43,574 nucleotides of DNA from an uncultured Alcanivoracaceae bacterium (lineage in GTDB: Bacteria; Pseudomonadota; Gammaproteobacteria; Xanthomonadales; Marinicellaceae), in the NCBI GenBank assembly GCA_947311585.1, contig CAMZLQ010000040.1, positions 1 through 43,574 of the forward strand, in the 5' to 3' direction. Position 1 is the first letter of the stretch, and every line of letters begins with the position of its first letter. A program made the translations under genes and the position numbers. Of this stretch, positions 17,603 through 26,757 are shown in pieces. Under the pieces are notes generated by a model that was given only the letters and a program-made list of their open reading frames with translations, made no database searches and was not told where the DNA came from.

Positions 17603-17953
17603 ATGAGAATCTTTGGTGACTACTGGGAAGGTGTTGCATTGGATTATTTGAAGAAGAGAAAACTAAAGAAAGTGCAACGAAACTTCAACTGTAAAGCGGG
17701 CGAAATTGATTTAATCATGACAGATAACGATTTTTTAATCTTTGTTGAAGTAAAATACCGTAAAAATGATGACTGGGTTTCGGCAGCTGAGTCGGTGACG
17801 AAAACCAAACAAAGAAGAATCATTAAAGCTGCACAGATGTTTTTATTGAAAAATAAAAAATACCAAAAATGGAACGCTCGCTTTGATGTTGTGTCTATTC
17901 AAGGAAGTAAATCCAATCCTGAAATAAACTGGATTGTAAGTGCTTTTTATTAA
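17603..17953 (+). CDS. yraN: YraN family protein (UPF0102, endonuclease-like fold)
   Basis: 116 residues, the usual length. The family core 'GEIDLIMTDNDFLIFVEVKYRK' (about 33-54) carries the D-x(n)-ExK-like residues of restriction-endonuclease-like folds. The cellular role is unresolved. It starts six bases after lpoA, as in E. coli, but diaA, which E. coli has between yraN and dolP, is missing here. Confidence 0.92.
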   Translation: MRIFGDYWEGVALDYLKKRKLKKVQRNFNCKAGEIDLIMTDNDFLIFVEVKYRKNDDWVSAAESVTKTKQRRIIKAAQMFLLKNKKYQKWNARFDVVSIQGSKSNPEINWIVSAFY

Positions 17954-17976
17954 AAACTAAAATAAAGTGAAACTAT

Positions 17977-18549
17977 ATGAAAAAAATTATATTAGTAGTT
18001 AGTGTTGCAAGCACAATCTTGTTGAGTGCTTGTGCACCAGTGATGGTTGGCGGAGCTGTGGTTTCGGGTATTTCTGTTGCCAATGATAGGCGTTCAGCAG
18101 GTCAAGTTATTGATGATAAAATAATATCTACACAGGTAAGAAAAGAAATTCATAAAGCCATAAATAATGACAAGCACATAAAGGTAATGACCTATAATGC
18201 TGTGGTATTGTTAGCAGGGGAAGCAGAAACCTATGCGGATAAAATTAAAGCAGAAGATGCCGCTGCACAAAGAAGTGGAGTGGTTCGAGTTATAAATGAG
18301 TTAAAAGAATCCATTCCAACTAATCTTAAACGCAGAACTAAAGACTCTTATATTACCTCAAAAGCCAAATCAGCTTTATTGCAGGTTAAATTGGATGGTT
18401 TTAATCCCACGCGCGTGCGCATAATGACTACACGTGGTGTGGTTTATTTAATGGGTAAAGTGACTCAGCAAGAATCGCATGATGTGGTAGAAAAAATCCG
18501 CAACCTGCGCGGTGTAAAGCGTGTAGTCAAAGTGTTTGAGTATATTTGA
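17977..18549 (+). CDS. dolP: BON-domain outer-membrane lipoprotein DolP (YraP)
   Basis: 190 residues, practically the length of E. coli DolP. The lipobox is LSAC in 'STILLSACAPVMVGG' (Cys at 19). Two BON domains follow, about 48-117 and 125-190, each with the typical 'VRVINEL' / 'VKRVVKVFEYI' end. In E. coli DolP supports outer-membrane integrity and BAM function. Third gene of the lpoA-yraN-dolP unit. Confidence 0.92.
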   Translation: MKKIILVVSVASTILLSACAPVMVGGAVVSGISVANDRRSAGQVIDDKIISTQVRKEIHKAINNDKHIKVMTYNAVVLLAGEAETYADKIKAEDAAAQRSGVVRVINELKESIPTNLKRRTKDSYITSKAKSALLQVKLDGFNPTRVRIMTTRGVVYLMGKVTQQESHDVVEKIRNLRGVKRVVKVFEYI

Positions 18550-18567
18550 TTAAGATTCGTGGCTCCT

Positions 18568-18586
18568 GAATTATGTAAAGGTCTCT
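18568..18586. repeat. Solo end sequence of the MITE family
   Basis: GAATTATGTAAAGGTCTCT matches the right end of the element at 28916-28934 (GAGTTATGCAAAGGTCTCT) except at two positions. No matching left end is seen nearby, so this is either a remnant or a coincidental match of 17 of 19 bases. Confidence 0.45.
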
Positions 18587-18597
18587 AAGCTTCATTA

Positions 18598-18852
18598 ATG
18601 AATAAAAATGATTATAGGTATCTACTGGTTTTATTGTCTTGTGTTTTGTGGTTTATTGTTTTGAAGATGTCAGGTTGTGAATTATCGGACTCTCCTTTTT
18701 CTTTTGTAAAAGGGTGTACTAATTATGGGGTTAATTGGAATTATTTTCTAGCACCAACTGGGTTCTTGGTTATCATTTTTATGCCAACTTCTTTGTTGTA
18801 TTTTCTGATTAGGATAGGTGTTCTAATTTGGAATACCGTTAGAACTAAATAA
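18598..18852 (+). CDS. Small membrane protein, unknown function
   Basis: 84 residues with two hydrophobic helices (about 7-24 and 49-77) separated by a Cys-containing loop 'CELSDSPFSFVKGC'. No family recognised and no good ribosome binding site. It begins just after the solo MITE end and stops one base before the convergent gloB. Layout and codon use look genuine but support is limited. Confidence 0.5.
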   Translation: MNKNDYRYLLVLLSCVLWFIVLKMSGCELSDSPFSFVKGCTNYGVNWNYFLAPTGFLVIIFMPTSLLYFLIRIGVLIWNTVRTK

Positions 18853-18853
18853 A

Positions 18854-19633
18854 CTACCACTGGTCGCGTAGGGAACGCAAAGCGATAAAGATGTCTTTTT
18901 TGGAAGGATTGTTTAAAGCTAAATGGCTTTGAATTTCTTTGTTGTCTAACCTTAAGAAAGTGTTGATTTGTTTTTCATCGAACAGTGTTGTTGTTAATGG
19001 CTTGTCATTAATATTGGATTGATTGTATTTTTCTAACCAGAGTTGTGCTTGGGTGTTATTGGGTTCATGTTTCAGAGTAAATCGCAGGTTATTTTGCAAA
19101 TAATCGTGTCCAGGGTAAACAATTATGGTGTCGGGTAAAGTGGCAATTTTAGTGCAAATGGTCTCATACAAATCCTCTACATCGCCGCCATTGTGGCAGT
19201 TGCCAACGCCTGCATTAAATAAAATATCACCTGTAAAAATACAATGCGGTTTGCCTTTATATTCAACAATAAAACACAGGTGAGCTTGGCAGTGACCAGG
19301 TGTGTCAATGACTTGCATGGTCGTGTGTTTGTCAAATCGGATACTTTCACCTGGCTCTAATAAGCGCGATTGAGCTGGTATCTTTCCTTGCCCCACAATA
19401 TGTGCCCACACTTCGCAGCCGTATGTATCAACCAACTCTTGGTTGCCTTGAGTGTGGTCCCAATGCTCATGGGTGTTGATTATGGTTGTTAATTTCAACT
19501 CTTTAGAATTGATAAAGTCTTTGGCTTGTTTGGCATCCCAAGGGTCGATTATGATGACCTCATTGTTATCAAATTCTATATAATAAGTGAAATTACGCAG
19601 CGCATTATGAGTGAATATTTGATGAATTTTCAT
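18854..19633 (-). CDS. gloB: Hydroxyacylglutathione hydrolase (glyoxalase II)
   Basis: A metallo-beta-lactamase-fold thioesterase that releases D-lactate and glutathione from S-lactoylglutathione. 259 residues. The metal site THxHxDH is 'NTHEHWDHTQG' (about 53-63), with further ligands in 'DTPGHCQAH' and 'FTGDILF', and 'YPGHDY' near 173. The C-terminal glutathione-binding extension ends in 'ALRSLRDQW'. Last gene of a minus-strand unit with zapE and a hydrolase, three bases apart. Confidence 0.94.
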   Translation of the reverse strand: MKIHQIFTHNALRNFTYYIEFDNNEVIIIDPWDAKQAKDFINSKELKLTTIINTHEHWDHTQGNQELVDTYGCEVWAHIVGQGKIPAQSRLLEPGESIRFDKHTTMQVIDTPGHCQAHLCFIVEYKGKPHCIFTGDILFNAGVGNCHNGGDVEDLYETICTKIATLPDTIIVYPGHDYLQNNLRFTLKHEPNNTQAQLWLEKYNQSNINDKPLTTTLFDEKQINTFLRLDNKEIQSHLALNNPSKKDIFIALRSLRDQW

Positions 19634-19636
19634 GGG

Positions 19637-20692
19637 TTAACTCCAGTGGCTTTGTTGCATTTGTGTCAATCGTGAAACGGTTCGTTGCATTTCAAAAGAA
19701 AGTTCTTGCCCTAAGTAGATGTTCTTAAAATTTACAACTGATAAAACATATAAAGGTGTTTGGTTGTCGTATAAGACATCAATCAAGGTAATAAATCGGC
19801 GTGCGGTGTTGCCATCTTGCTTGTCTATTGATTGGTTAATGCTGATGAAAAGGTTGTCGAATTGCTTACATAAGAGCAAAAAATCACTGGCATTACGGGG
19901 TTGTTGACATAAAGTTTCGAAATCAAAGTGAATGCAGGACTGACTTCTTTTAACCACATTAAGTTGCCGTTTATTAACTGTTATAGGGGTATTTTCAATT
20001 ATTTGTCCATGAGACTGGTGAGAAAAGGCTTGCTCAAAGGCTAATTGATTGGTTTGTGTGATGGGTGAGAACCATTTCTTGTCAGATTGAGTTGTTTGGT
20101 TTTGTGTGCGGTAGTCTTGTTCTCCATCTAGGTGCAAAATTTGCATGTTTTCTTGCATCCATGCGATGGCGGGCATAAATTTTTTGCGTTGCAGTCCCCC
20201 TTCGTATAAATTAATGGGATTGACATTGGAGGTGGTTACAAGGCTGATGCCATTTTTTTCGAGTGAATATAATACAGTAGCAAGTAACATGGCGTCGGTA
20301 ATGTCGTGCACGAGAAACTCATCTAAGCACAAAACCTTGATTTCTTTTGCCAGTTTATTGACGACAATCTCTATGGGGTCTTGTTGTTTTTTTATTTTAT
20401 GTAATTCTTGGTGTAGCCATAACATAAAGGCATGAAAATGCTGCCTACGCACGACCTTTTTATCCAGTGATTGCACGAACAAATCCATCAAGAAGGTTTT
20501 GCCGCGTCCAACTGAGCCGTATATATACAAACCATGAAAGGCTCTTTTGCTTTTAAAAAACCAACTGTTGTCTTTCTTATTTATGTTTAGGAATAATTGC
20601 TCAAAGGCATTCACAACGTGTTTTTGTAGTGCGTCGCTGTTAATTTCATCACCAGCAATCATGGCTTGATAAATGGTTAGGGGACTTGGCAT
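19637..20692 (-). CDS. zapE: Cell division protein ZapE (AFG1-like ATPase)
   Basis: A 351-residue AFG1/ZapE ATPase; in E. coli ZapE associates with the Z-ring and helps constriction under low-oxygen or stress conditions. Walker A is 'GSVGRGKTFLMD' (about 59-70), Walker B 'LCLDEFLVHDITDAM' (about 117-131), and the sensor region 'LVTTSNVNPINLYEGGLQRKKFMPAI' follows. Three bases separate it from each neighbour, indicating one transcript with the hydrolase and gloB. Confidence 0.94.
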   Translation of the reverse strand: MPSPLTIYQAMIAGDEINSDALQKHVVNAFEQLFLNINKKDNSWFFKSKRAFHGLYIYGSVGRGKTFLMDLFVQSLDKKVVRRQHFHAFMLWLHQELHKIKKQQDPIEIVVNKLAKEIKVLCLDEFLVHDITDAMLLATVLYSLEKNGISLVTTSNVNPINLYEGGLQRKKFMPAIAWMQENMQILHLDGEQDYRTQNQTTQSDKKWFSPITQTNQLAFEQAFSHQSHGQIIENTPITVNKRQLNVVKRSQSCIHFDFETLCQQPRNASDFLLLCKQFDNLFISINQSIDKQDGNTARRFITLIDVLYDNQTPLYVLSVVNFKNIYLGQELSFEMQRTVSRLTQMQQSHWS

Positions 20693-20695
20693 GAA

Positions 20696-21370
20696 TTATT
20701 CGTCAGTATCGGGTGTTAATTGCCGTGAAATTCCGTTAATTATTGCACCACGCAAGTCGATTAAGCGTCGATGAAAAAAGTGCCCTGCTTTAAAGGTTAC
20801 TAACTGTGGGCGTGGATCAAGGCTGTTGACGTAATCATAAACGGCCTTGGGTGTGACCACATCATCTTCTTCACCTTGGATGACAAGCCATGGGCAATCT
20901 GGCGTTGTCAACTCGGTAAAATCGTAGCGTTCAACAGGAGGAGCTACGGTTAAAAATTGCTGCGGTTTGATTGTTGGGCAAGCACGTAAAGCCGTGTAAG
21001 AGCCAAATGAAAAACCCGCTAACCACAGGTCATAGTCTGGAAATATCTCTTTAGCCCAATGGTAGACGCTGATTAAATCATCGGTTTCGCCAATGCCATT
21101 GTCAAACTCGCCTTGTGAGTCTCCAACACCGCGAAAATTAAAGCGGATGGTGTGCAACCCCATTTCTTTGAAAGCTTTTTCTATCATGTGAGTGACTTTA
21201 TTGGTCATGGTGCCACCAAATAATGGGTGTGGATGACAGATAATGCCCAGTGTTTTTCGGTCAAATTCTGCTGATGGTCTGCCTGCCAAACATTGCAGTT
21301 TTCCGACTGGGCCTTGAATGAAAAATTCTTTTTCTGGAAATTGGGTTGGGTTTTGTGTCATGGCGTTCAT
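20696..21370 (-). CDS. Alpha/beta hydrolase (COG2945 type)
   Basis: 224 residues. 'GIICHPHPLFGGTMTNKVTH' (about 43-62), the nucleophile elbow 'LAGFSFGSYTA' (Ser near 119) and C-terminal 'AGHFFHRRL' (His near 198) mark a serine hydrolase of the COG2945 group, whose substrates are unknown. Catalytic Asp is probably in 'GEEDDVVT'. First gene of the three-gene unit with zapE and gloB, divergent from the permease. Confidence 0.85.
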   Translation of the reverse strand: MNAMTQNPTQFPEKEFFIQGPVGKLQCLAGRPSAEFDRKTLGIICHPHPLFGGTMTNKVTHMIEKAFKEMGLHTIRFNFRGVGDSQGEFDNGIGETDDLISVYHWAKEIFPDYDLWLAGFSFGSYTALRACPTIKPQQFLTVAPPVERYDFTELTTPDCPWLVIQGEEDDVVTPKAVYDYVNSLDPRPQLVTFKAGHFFHRRLIDLRGAIINGISRQLTPDTDE

Positions 21371-21470
21371 TTACTTAAAATCTTTTGTGATTATATCATT
21401 TATTTAGTTTTTTGATATGATAAAGTCACCGTTATTTATCAAAGTGTGTGTGAGTCAAAATAAAACAAGC

Positions 21471-23003
21471 ATGAAAAATTTTAATATCAAGTATCTTTTC
21501 AATAAGAAGTTTGCTCACATGACATTATTGGGCTTTTCAGCTGGCATCCCGTTGTACTTAATATTTTCATCGCTTTCTCTTTGGCTTGACCAAATTGGTA
21601 TAGCAAAATCATCAATAACTATTTTTAGCTGGGCTGCTTTGGGCTACTCATTTAAATTTTTATGGTCACCATTGGTAGATACAATGCCTTTGTATTATTT
21701 ATCAAATAAGTTTGGTCAGAGAAGAGGCTGGTTGCTTTTTACTCAATTATTGATTATTTGTGCTATTGTTTGGATGGCATTGACAAACCCCGCATTAGGA
21801 CAAAGTCAGTTAGTTATTATGGCAATGGCAGCCGTTTTATTGGGTTTGTCATCGGCAACACAAGATATTTTAATAGATGCTTGGCGGATTGAGGCTTCTG
21901 ACAAAAAAGACATCGCCATTCTTTCCTCTTTGTATATTATTGGTTATCGAATTGGTATGATTGTATCAGGAGCAGGTACCTTGTTTTTAGCGCATTATTT
22001 TGGAGCAAGTATTAAGTCTTATAACTATCATGCATGGCAATACAGTTATTTAATTATGGCGCTATTTATGTTGGTTGGTGTGTTAACAACTTTATTTATA
22101 AAAGAACCTAAACCCGTAGAGAAAACGCTCATTCACACTAAAAATGATTATTTGGCGGTTTTATTGGTTTTTATGGTTGTTGTTAGTGGCTTTATTCTGA
22201 GTTACCAGTTTACTTCGGTTTTCAAGAAATATTTGATTGATTCTGTTCTGAATTTCATTTCTGCTTTAAGTTTTGTAGAAGGTGCATATGCTTTTTTGCA
22301 ATTTCTTATTGCCATTCTTCTATCATTCTTTGCTGGTAAGCAAATTTATAAATTAAATTTTATTAATAAACAAATGATTGCAGATGTCTATATTAAGCCT
22401 TTTAGTGATTTATACTTAAGGCATAGAAAAAATATAGGGATAATTATTGGTATTATATCCATGTATCGAATTTCTGATATTGTAATGGGCGTTAGTGCTA
22501 ATCTATTTTATCAATCGATGGGATTTGAACTGGATGAAATTGCTAAAATAGTTAAAACATTTGGGTTGGTGATGACATTAAGTGGTGGATTATTGGGTGG
22601 ACTTTTAGTTGTGAAATTTGGTGTCGTGCGAATTATGTTGTTGGGTGCAGTTTTATCATCGGTCACGAATTTATTGTTTATGTACATGGCCCAAACAGGT
22701 AAGAGTGTTGCTTTTCTTGTAGTGTTAATTTCGGCTGATAATTTATCAGCAGGTTTGGCGATGGCGGCATTTATTGGTTTTCTATCCTTGTTAGTAAACC
22801 GTTCTTATACTGCGGTTCAATACGCAATTTTCAGTTCAGTTATGACTTTATTCCCAAAAATAATTGGAGGTTTCTCAGGTTCGTTTGTTGATGCTTATGG
22901 GTTTGCTAATTTCTTTTTAATGAGTGCTTTAATAGGTGTGCCTGTCGTTGTTTTGTTGATTATTTCTTTAAATAAAGAGGTTTTTAGTTTCGATGAAAGC
23001 TGA
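21471..23003 (+). CDS. MFS permease, AmpG-like (muropeptide import)
   Basis: About 510 residues from the ATG at 21471, chosen because the product then begins 'MKNFNIKYLFNKKFAHMTLLGFSAGIP' like AmpG family members; an ATG at 21417 adds 18 residues. Around 12-14 membrane helices. The signature 'GLSSATQDILIDAWRIE' (about 135-151) is characteristic of AmpG, the inner-membrane importer of GlcNAc-anhydroMurNAc peptides for cell-wall recycling. It lacks the obvious neighbours (ampD, ampC). The exact substrate is inferred from the family. Confidence 0.82.
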   Translation: MKNFNIKYLFNKKFAHMTLLGFSAGIPLYLIFSSLSLWLDQIGIAKSSITIFSWAALGYSFKFLWSPLVDTMPLYYLSNKFGQRRGWLLFTQLLIICAIVWMALTNPALGQSQLVIMAMAAVLLGLSSATQDILIDAWRIEASDKKDIAILSSLYIIGYRIGMIVSGAGTLFLAHYFGASIKSYNYHAWQYSYLIMALFMLVGVLTTLFIKEPKPVEKTLIHTKNDYLAVLLVFMVVVSGFILSYQFTSVFKKYLIDSVLNFISALSFVEGAYAFLQFLIAILLSFFAGKQIYKLNFINKQMIADVYIKPFSDLYLRHRKNIGIIIGIISMYRISDIVMGVSANLFYQSMGFELDEIAKIVKTFGLVMTLSGGLLGGLLVVKFGVVRIMLLGAVLSSVTNLLFMYMAQTGKSVAFLVVLISADNLSAGLAMAAFIGFLSLLVNRSYTAVQYAIFSSVMTLFPKIIGGFSGSFVDAYGFANFFLMSALIGVPVVVLLIISLNKEVFSFDES

Positions 23004-23082
23004 ACAATGGTTTAATACTTTATTAACAATTAGTTGTGTGTTATGGTTGTGTGAAGTAAAGCGAATAATATATTAAATAAAA

Positions 23083-24138
23083 ATGATAACAGCAGAAGAA
23101 TTAAAAAAATATTATCCTTTCAATAAAATGGAAGAAAAGTTTTTGCCACTATTGCTTGACCAGTTTGAGGTTCATCAATTTGAAAAAGGTGAGAGTATTT
23201 TTAAATTGGATGATAACAAAATTTTTGCCAAGTATGTTATACAAGGAGCTGTTGAGGTTCGTTACCCCACTGGACGGGTTAAAGTGGTCAAAGACACGTC
23301 TTTACAATCTTTTTATCCAATTGGTGATGTCAATACCAGTAAAAAATTAGAGTCTGAGGTTTTCTCACCTACTGCTAAGGTGATGATGATTAATTCAATT
23401 TTTCTTGATCATTTTATGGTTTGGAATGATTTGTTTCAACTATCTGATAAAAACTCACCCTTAAGAGGTCATCAATCCTACAAGTGGGTTGTTGGTTTAT
23501 TAAATTCTAAAGCGGTGCAAATGTTGCCGCGTGGACATGTTGATCAAATATTTAAAAATCTTGAACCCGTTAGCGTTTCTTTAGGTGATGAAATTATTAC
23601 CGAAGGCGATTCGGGAGACTATTGTTATATCATCATTAAGGGTTCGGTAGAAATTTTCAAATGCGAAGCTGAGGGTGAAATATTGGTTGCCACTTTGGAT
23701 GAAGGGTCTTTATTTGGTGAACATGCATTGGTAAGTCAAGAACCTCGTACGGCCTCTGCGCGTATGTTGAGTGATGGATTGTTGATGCGTTTAATAGGGG
23801 AGAAATTTTCATCATTGCTAAAAAGTCATGTGGTTAGGTGGTTAACAACGGATGCCTCTTATGACATGATAGTTGAAGGAGCCACATTGCTTGATGTGCG
23901 TGAACAAGAGGAGTTTAATAATCTTGGATTCCAAGGAAGTGTGCATATTCCGATGGATAAAATCAGAGAACAGTGTGCACAAAAACTTGATAAGAATAAC
24001 CCCGTTATCACTTGCTCAAATACGGGCATGAGGTGTGCATCTGCGGCATTTTTATTGACGACTCTTGGTTATGATGTGTACAGTATGCAAGGCGGAATTG
24101 TGGGTTTGCTTAAGCTAGTAGAAAATAAATTGGATTAG
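23083..24138 (+). CDS. Cyclic nucleotide-binding / rhodanese fusion protein
   Basis: 351 residues with three domains: a degenerate cNMP-binding-like fold (about 10-120), an intact cNMP-binding domain (about 140-245) and a C-terminal rhodanese (about 262-347). The second domain keeps the phosphate-binding cassette 'FGEHALVSQEPRTASA' (about 210-225), including the Arg that contacts the cyclic phosphate. The rhodanese has 'LLDVREQEEF' and the active loop 'CSNTGMRC' with the catalytic Cys at about 310. This looks like ligand-gated sulfurtransferase or redox sensing; the function is inferred from domains only. No enzymatic partner is adjacent. Confidence 0.85.
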   Translation: MITAEELKKYYPFNKMEEKFLPLLLDQFEVHQFEKGESIFKLDDNKIFAKYVIQGAVEVRYPTGRVKVVKDTSLQSFYPIGDVNTSKKLESEVFSPTAKVMMINSIFLDHFMVWNDLFQLSDKNSPLRGHQSYKWVVGLLNSKAVQMLPRGHVDQIFKNLEPVSVSLGDEIITEGDSGDYCYIIIKGSVEIFKCEAEGEILVATLDEGSLFGEHALVSQEPRTASARMLSDGLLMRLIGEKFSSLLKSHVVRWLTTDASYDMIVEGATLLDVREQEEFNNLGFQGSVHIPMDKIREQCAQKLDKNNPVITCSNTGMRCASAAFLLTTLGYDVYSMQGGIVGLLKLVENKLD

Positions 24139-24155
24139 CAAATTAAGGTCAATCT

Positions 24156-24734
24156 CTAATCTTTTGTGTGTAAATCCTTCATGGCCTTTTCTAGTTTAGC
24201 ATCCAATAAATCGGGCAAAATGGCAATGCTTTTATCCAGCGCGCGCGCGATACTTATTTCATCTTCAGTGCTCGCACGATTTAATACCCATGAGACAACT
24301 TTGCTCTTATCCCCAGGATGTCCAATTCCCAATCTTAATCGGTAAAAATCTTTAGAGCCAGTGGCTGCAATTATGTCTCTTAGCCCATTATGTCCGCCAT
24401 GACCACCACCTTTTTTAAGTTTGGCTGTGCCAGCAGGTAAGTCCAATTCATCGTAAACAACCAATGTTTCATCAATTTTTATTTTGTAAAAATTAAGTAA
24501 GCTAGCTACTGACTTTCCTGACAAGTTCATGTATGTTTGGGGTTTTAGTAACCACACAGAGTGACCGAACAAATTTTCTTTTGCAGCAAGCCCATAAAAT
24601 TTGTTATTATCTTTGAGTGTGAGGTTTTGATTCTCAGCTAAGGTGTCAATAAACAAGAAGCCAACATTGTGGCGTGTTTTTTCGTATTTTAGACCTGGAT
24701 TACCAAGTCCGACTATGAGTTTAATTGTTTTCAT
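24156..24734 (-). CDS. pth: Peptidyl-tRNA hydrolase
   Basis: 192 residues. Releases tRNA from prematurely dissociated peptidyl-tRNA. 'VGLGNPGLKYEKTRHNVGF' (about 8-26) includes the catalytic His of 'RHNVGF'; 'KPQTYMNLSGKSV' and 'YDELDLPAGTAKLKKGGGHGGHNGLRDI' are diagnostic. Follows rplY on the minus strand, but a terminator lies between them, so pth expression depends on read-through or its own promoter. Confidence 0.96.
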   Translation of the reverse strand: MKTIKLIVGLGNPGLKYEKTRHNVGFLFIDTLAENQNLTLKDNNKFYGLAAKENLFGHSVWLLKPQTYMNLSGKSVASLLNFYKIKIDETLVVYDELDLPAGTAKLKKGGGHGGHNGLRDIIAATGSKDFYRLRLGIGHPGDKSKVVSWVLNRASTEDEISIARALDKSIAILPDLLDAKLEKAMKDLHTKD

Positions 24735-24750
24735 GAAATTATTTTATCAA

Positions 24751-24778
24751 AAAAGCCTCATAAAATGAGGCTTTTTTT
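24751..24778 (-). terminator. Terminator between rplY and pth
   Basis: AAAAGCCTCAT (24751-24761) and ATGAGGCTTTT (24765-24775) form an 11-bp stem with a three-base loop. A T-run follows on both strands, so it is bidirectional. It lies 24 bases beyond the rplY stop. Confidence 0.85.
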
Positions 24779-24801
24779 ATTTCTTAAGGAAGAAGCCTGA
24801 A

Positions 24802-25455
24802 TTATTCTTCAGTTTTTTCTTCTTCAGTAGTTTCAACAGCTTCTTCAGTTGACTCTTCGGTTGCTATGGCAACTACATGAGTTGTGGATATAACCACTTC
24901 ATCGTGTTCGGCTTCATCGCCATGACTAAAGGCTGTTAAAGTAACACCCTCAGGTAATTTAATGTCGCTTAATCTCACAATGTCACCTTCTTTGAAATCA
25001 ACAATATCAATTTCGATATACTCAGGTAAGTTGGCAGGCAAACACGCTACTTCTACTTCAGTGATTTGATGCGCAATAATGATGCCAGCAGTTTTAGCTG
25101 CAGGTGAGTCATCTTCATTCAAGAAGTGTAGCGGAATATTCATGTGTAATTCTTCATCATCACTAATGCGTTGGAAATCCATGTGCATGATAATAGGCTT
25201 AGATGGATGGCGTTGCATATCGCGTAGAACGACTTTTTGACGTTTGCCACCGTCGGCACTTAATTCTAAAATACTGGTGAAAAAAGCTTCATCCTCAATA
25301 AATTTAAGCACTTTGTGGTGCTCAACGCTAACTGCGCGGGGATCTCTTCCCGCACCATAAATAATTCCTGGGATTCTGTTTGTGCGACGTAGGCGGCGGC
25401 TCGCACCTTTCCCTAAATCATCACGTAATTCTGCATTTACTTTAAAAATAGCCAT
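24802..25455 (-). CDS. rplY: 50S ribosomal protein L25/general stress protein Ctc
   Basis: 217 residues of the long (Ctc) form: N-terminal 5S rRNA-binding L25 domain (about 1-95, 'GKGASRRLRRTNRIPGIIYG') plus the C-terminal TL5 domain (about 100-195) and an acidic, Glu-rich tail. A strong ribosome binding site (AAAGGAG) precedes the start. Between prs and pth, the standard gammaproteobacterial order. Confidence 0.95.
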   Translation of the reverse strand: MAIFKVNAELRDDLGKGASRRLRRTNRIPGIIYGAGRDPRAVSVEHHKVLKFIEDEAFFTSILELSADGGKRQKVVLRDMQRHPSKPIIMHMDFQRISDDEELHMNIPLHFLNEDDSPAAKTAGIIIAHQITEVEVACLPANLPEYIEIDIVDFKEGDIVRLSDIKLPEGVTLTAFSHGDEAEHDEVVISTTHVVAIATEESTEEAVETTEEEKTEE

Positions 25456-25508
25456 GTGCTATTCTCCTTTCTTTAGTTAATTTACTCAATTATTTGAGTT
25501 TAAAATAT

Positions 25509-25533
25509 GTTTTACCTTGCGACCAAGTAAAAC
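25509..25533. promoter_or_regulatory. Hairpin in the prs-rplY gap
   Basis: GTTTTAC-c-TTG (25509-25519) and CAAGTAAAAC (25524-25533) pair with one bulged base around a four-base loop, midway between the prs stop and the rplY start. On the minus strand it is followed by ATATTTTAAAC, a poor T-run. It could be a weak prs terminator or part of the rplY leader. Confidence 0.3.
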
Positions 25534-25566
25534 GGTTACTTTAGAATTCACAAGTGATTTCTAAAT

Positions 25567-26523
25567 TTAGTCAACATACATTTCGCTGACGGATTCTTTG
25601 TTGGCAATTCTTCTAATTGTTTCAGCAAGCATTTCTGCTACGCCTAACTGCCTAACTTTTTTGCATTTTTTTGCATTTTCATTCAAAGGAATGGTGTCTG
25701 TTACCACTACTTCTTTTAAAGCGGATTCATTAATATTGTCAATAGCTTTGCCTGACAATATGGGGTGAACACAATAAGCAATAACTTCTTTGGCACCTCT
25801 TTCCACCAATGCCCCAGAGGCTGCACACAAGGTACCCGCGGTATCTATCATGTCATCGACAATGATGCAGGTTTTGTTTTCAATCTCTCCGATGATATTC
25901 ATCACGGTTGCCATATTGGCTTTTGGCCGCCGTTTGTCAATAATAGCAAGGTCTGCACCTATTCTTTTGGCAATAGCACGCGCTCTAACAACACCACCGA
26001 CATCCGGAGAAACGACTACAACATCGGTTGCATCATAACGGCACCAAATATCTGCCAACGTCAAAGGCGACGCATAAACATTGTCCACAGGTATATCAAA
26101 AAAACCTTGTATTTGATCGGCATGTAAGTCAATGGTTAACACCCGATCTGTTCCAACGGCTGCAATCATCTTAGCAGCTACTTTTGCTGTTATTGGTACA
26201 CGAGAAGACCGCGGTCTTCTGTCCTGTCTTGCATAACCAAAATAAGGCATAACGGCAGTGACCGAGTTACATGATGCGCGTTTAACGGCATCAACCATCA
26301 CCAATAATTCCATAAAATTATCAGCCGTTGGTATGCATGTCGGCTGAATAATATAAATGTCTTGTCCGCGAACATTGTCAATGATTTCTACAGCAACTTC
26401 TCCGTCACTAAATCGACCAACATAGGCTTTTCCAAGTGGAATTCCAAGGTGTTTGGCGATATTTTGCGCGAGCAACGGGTTGGCATTGCCCGTAAAAAGT
26501 TTTATGCTATTATCAACTATCAT
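25567..26523 (-). CDS. prs: Ribose-phosphate pyrophosphokinase
   Basis: Makes PRPP from ribose 5-phosphate and ATP for nucleotide, His and Trp synthesis. 318 residues from the ATG at 26523 ([16 protein letters not shown]), which fits the family start; a TTG at 26535 would add four residues. Signatures: 'VGRFSDGEV', the ATP-binding '[10 protein letters not shown]', '[13 protein letters not shown]' and the PRPP loop '[14 protein letters not shown]'. Downstream of tRNA-Gln in the lolB-ispE-tRNA-prs-rplY-pth block. Confidence 0.96.
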   Translation of the reverse strand: MIVDNSIKLFTGNANPLLAQNIAKHLGIPLGKAYVGRFSDGEVAVEIIDNVRGQDIYIIQPTCIPTADNFMELLVMVDAVKRASCNSVTAVMPYFGYARQDRRPRSSRVPITAKVAAKMIAAVGTDRVLTIDLHADQIQGFFDIPVDNVYASPLTLADIWCRYDATDVVVVSPDVGGVVRARAIAKRIGADLAIIDKRRPKANMATVMNIIGEIENKTCIIVDDMIDTAGTLCAASGALVERGAKEVIAYCVHPILSGKAIDNINESALKEVVVTDTIPLNENAKKCKKVRQLGVAEMLAETIRRIANKESVSEMYVD

Positions 26524-26642
26524 TGTGTGGCTCAACGGTATTTTCGATAAAATCTCGATAAATTTTGCGACATCTTATCACAAAACGCTTTTTTGCATAC
26601 AAATATGCCTGCAATTAGTTGCGTAATTGCAGGCATCGAATA

Positions 26643-26717
26643 TGGCTGGGACGGCAGGACTCGAACCTGCGAATGCTAGAATCAAAATCTAGTGTCTTAC
26701 CACTTGACGACGTCCCA
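26643..26717 (-). tRNA. tRNA-Gln (anticodon TTG), CCA encoded
   Basis: On the minus strand the acceptor TGGGACG pairs with CGTCCCA, followed by discriminator G and encoded CCA. The T arm has GGTTCGAGTCC. The anticodon arm CTAGA-TTTTGAT-TCTAG presents TTG. 75 bases in total. The tRNA lies between ispE and prs, a position conserved in pseudomonads and relatives, and is probably processed from the same transcript. Confidence 0.96.
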
Positions 26718-26757
26718 TCAAATAAGGTCGGGTATTATATACATCTTATTTAGGAAA

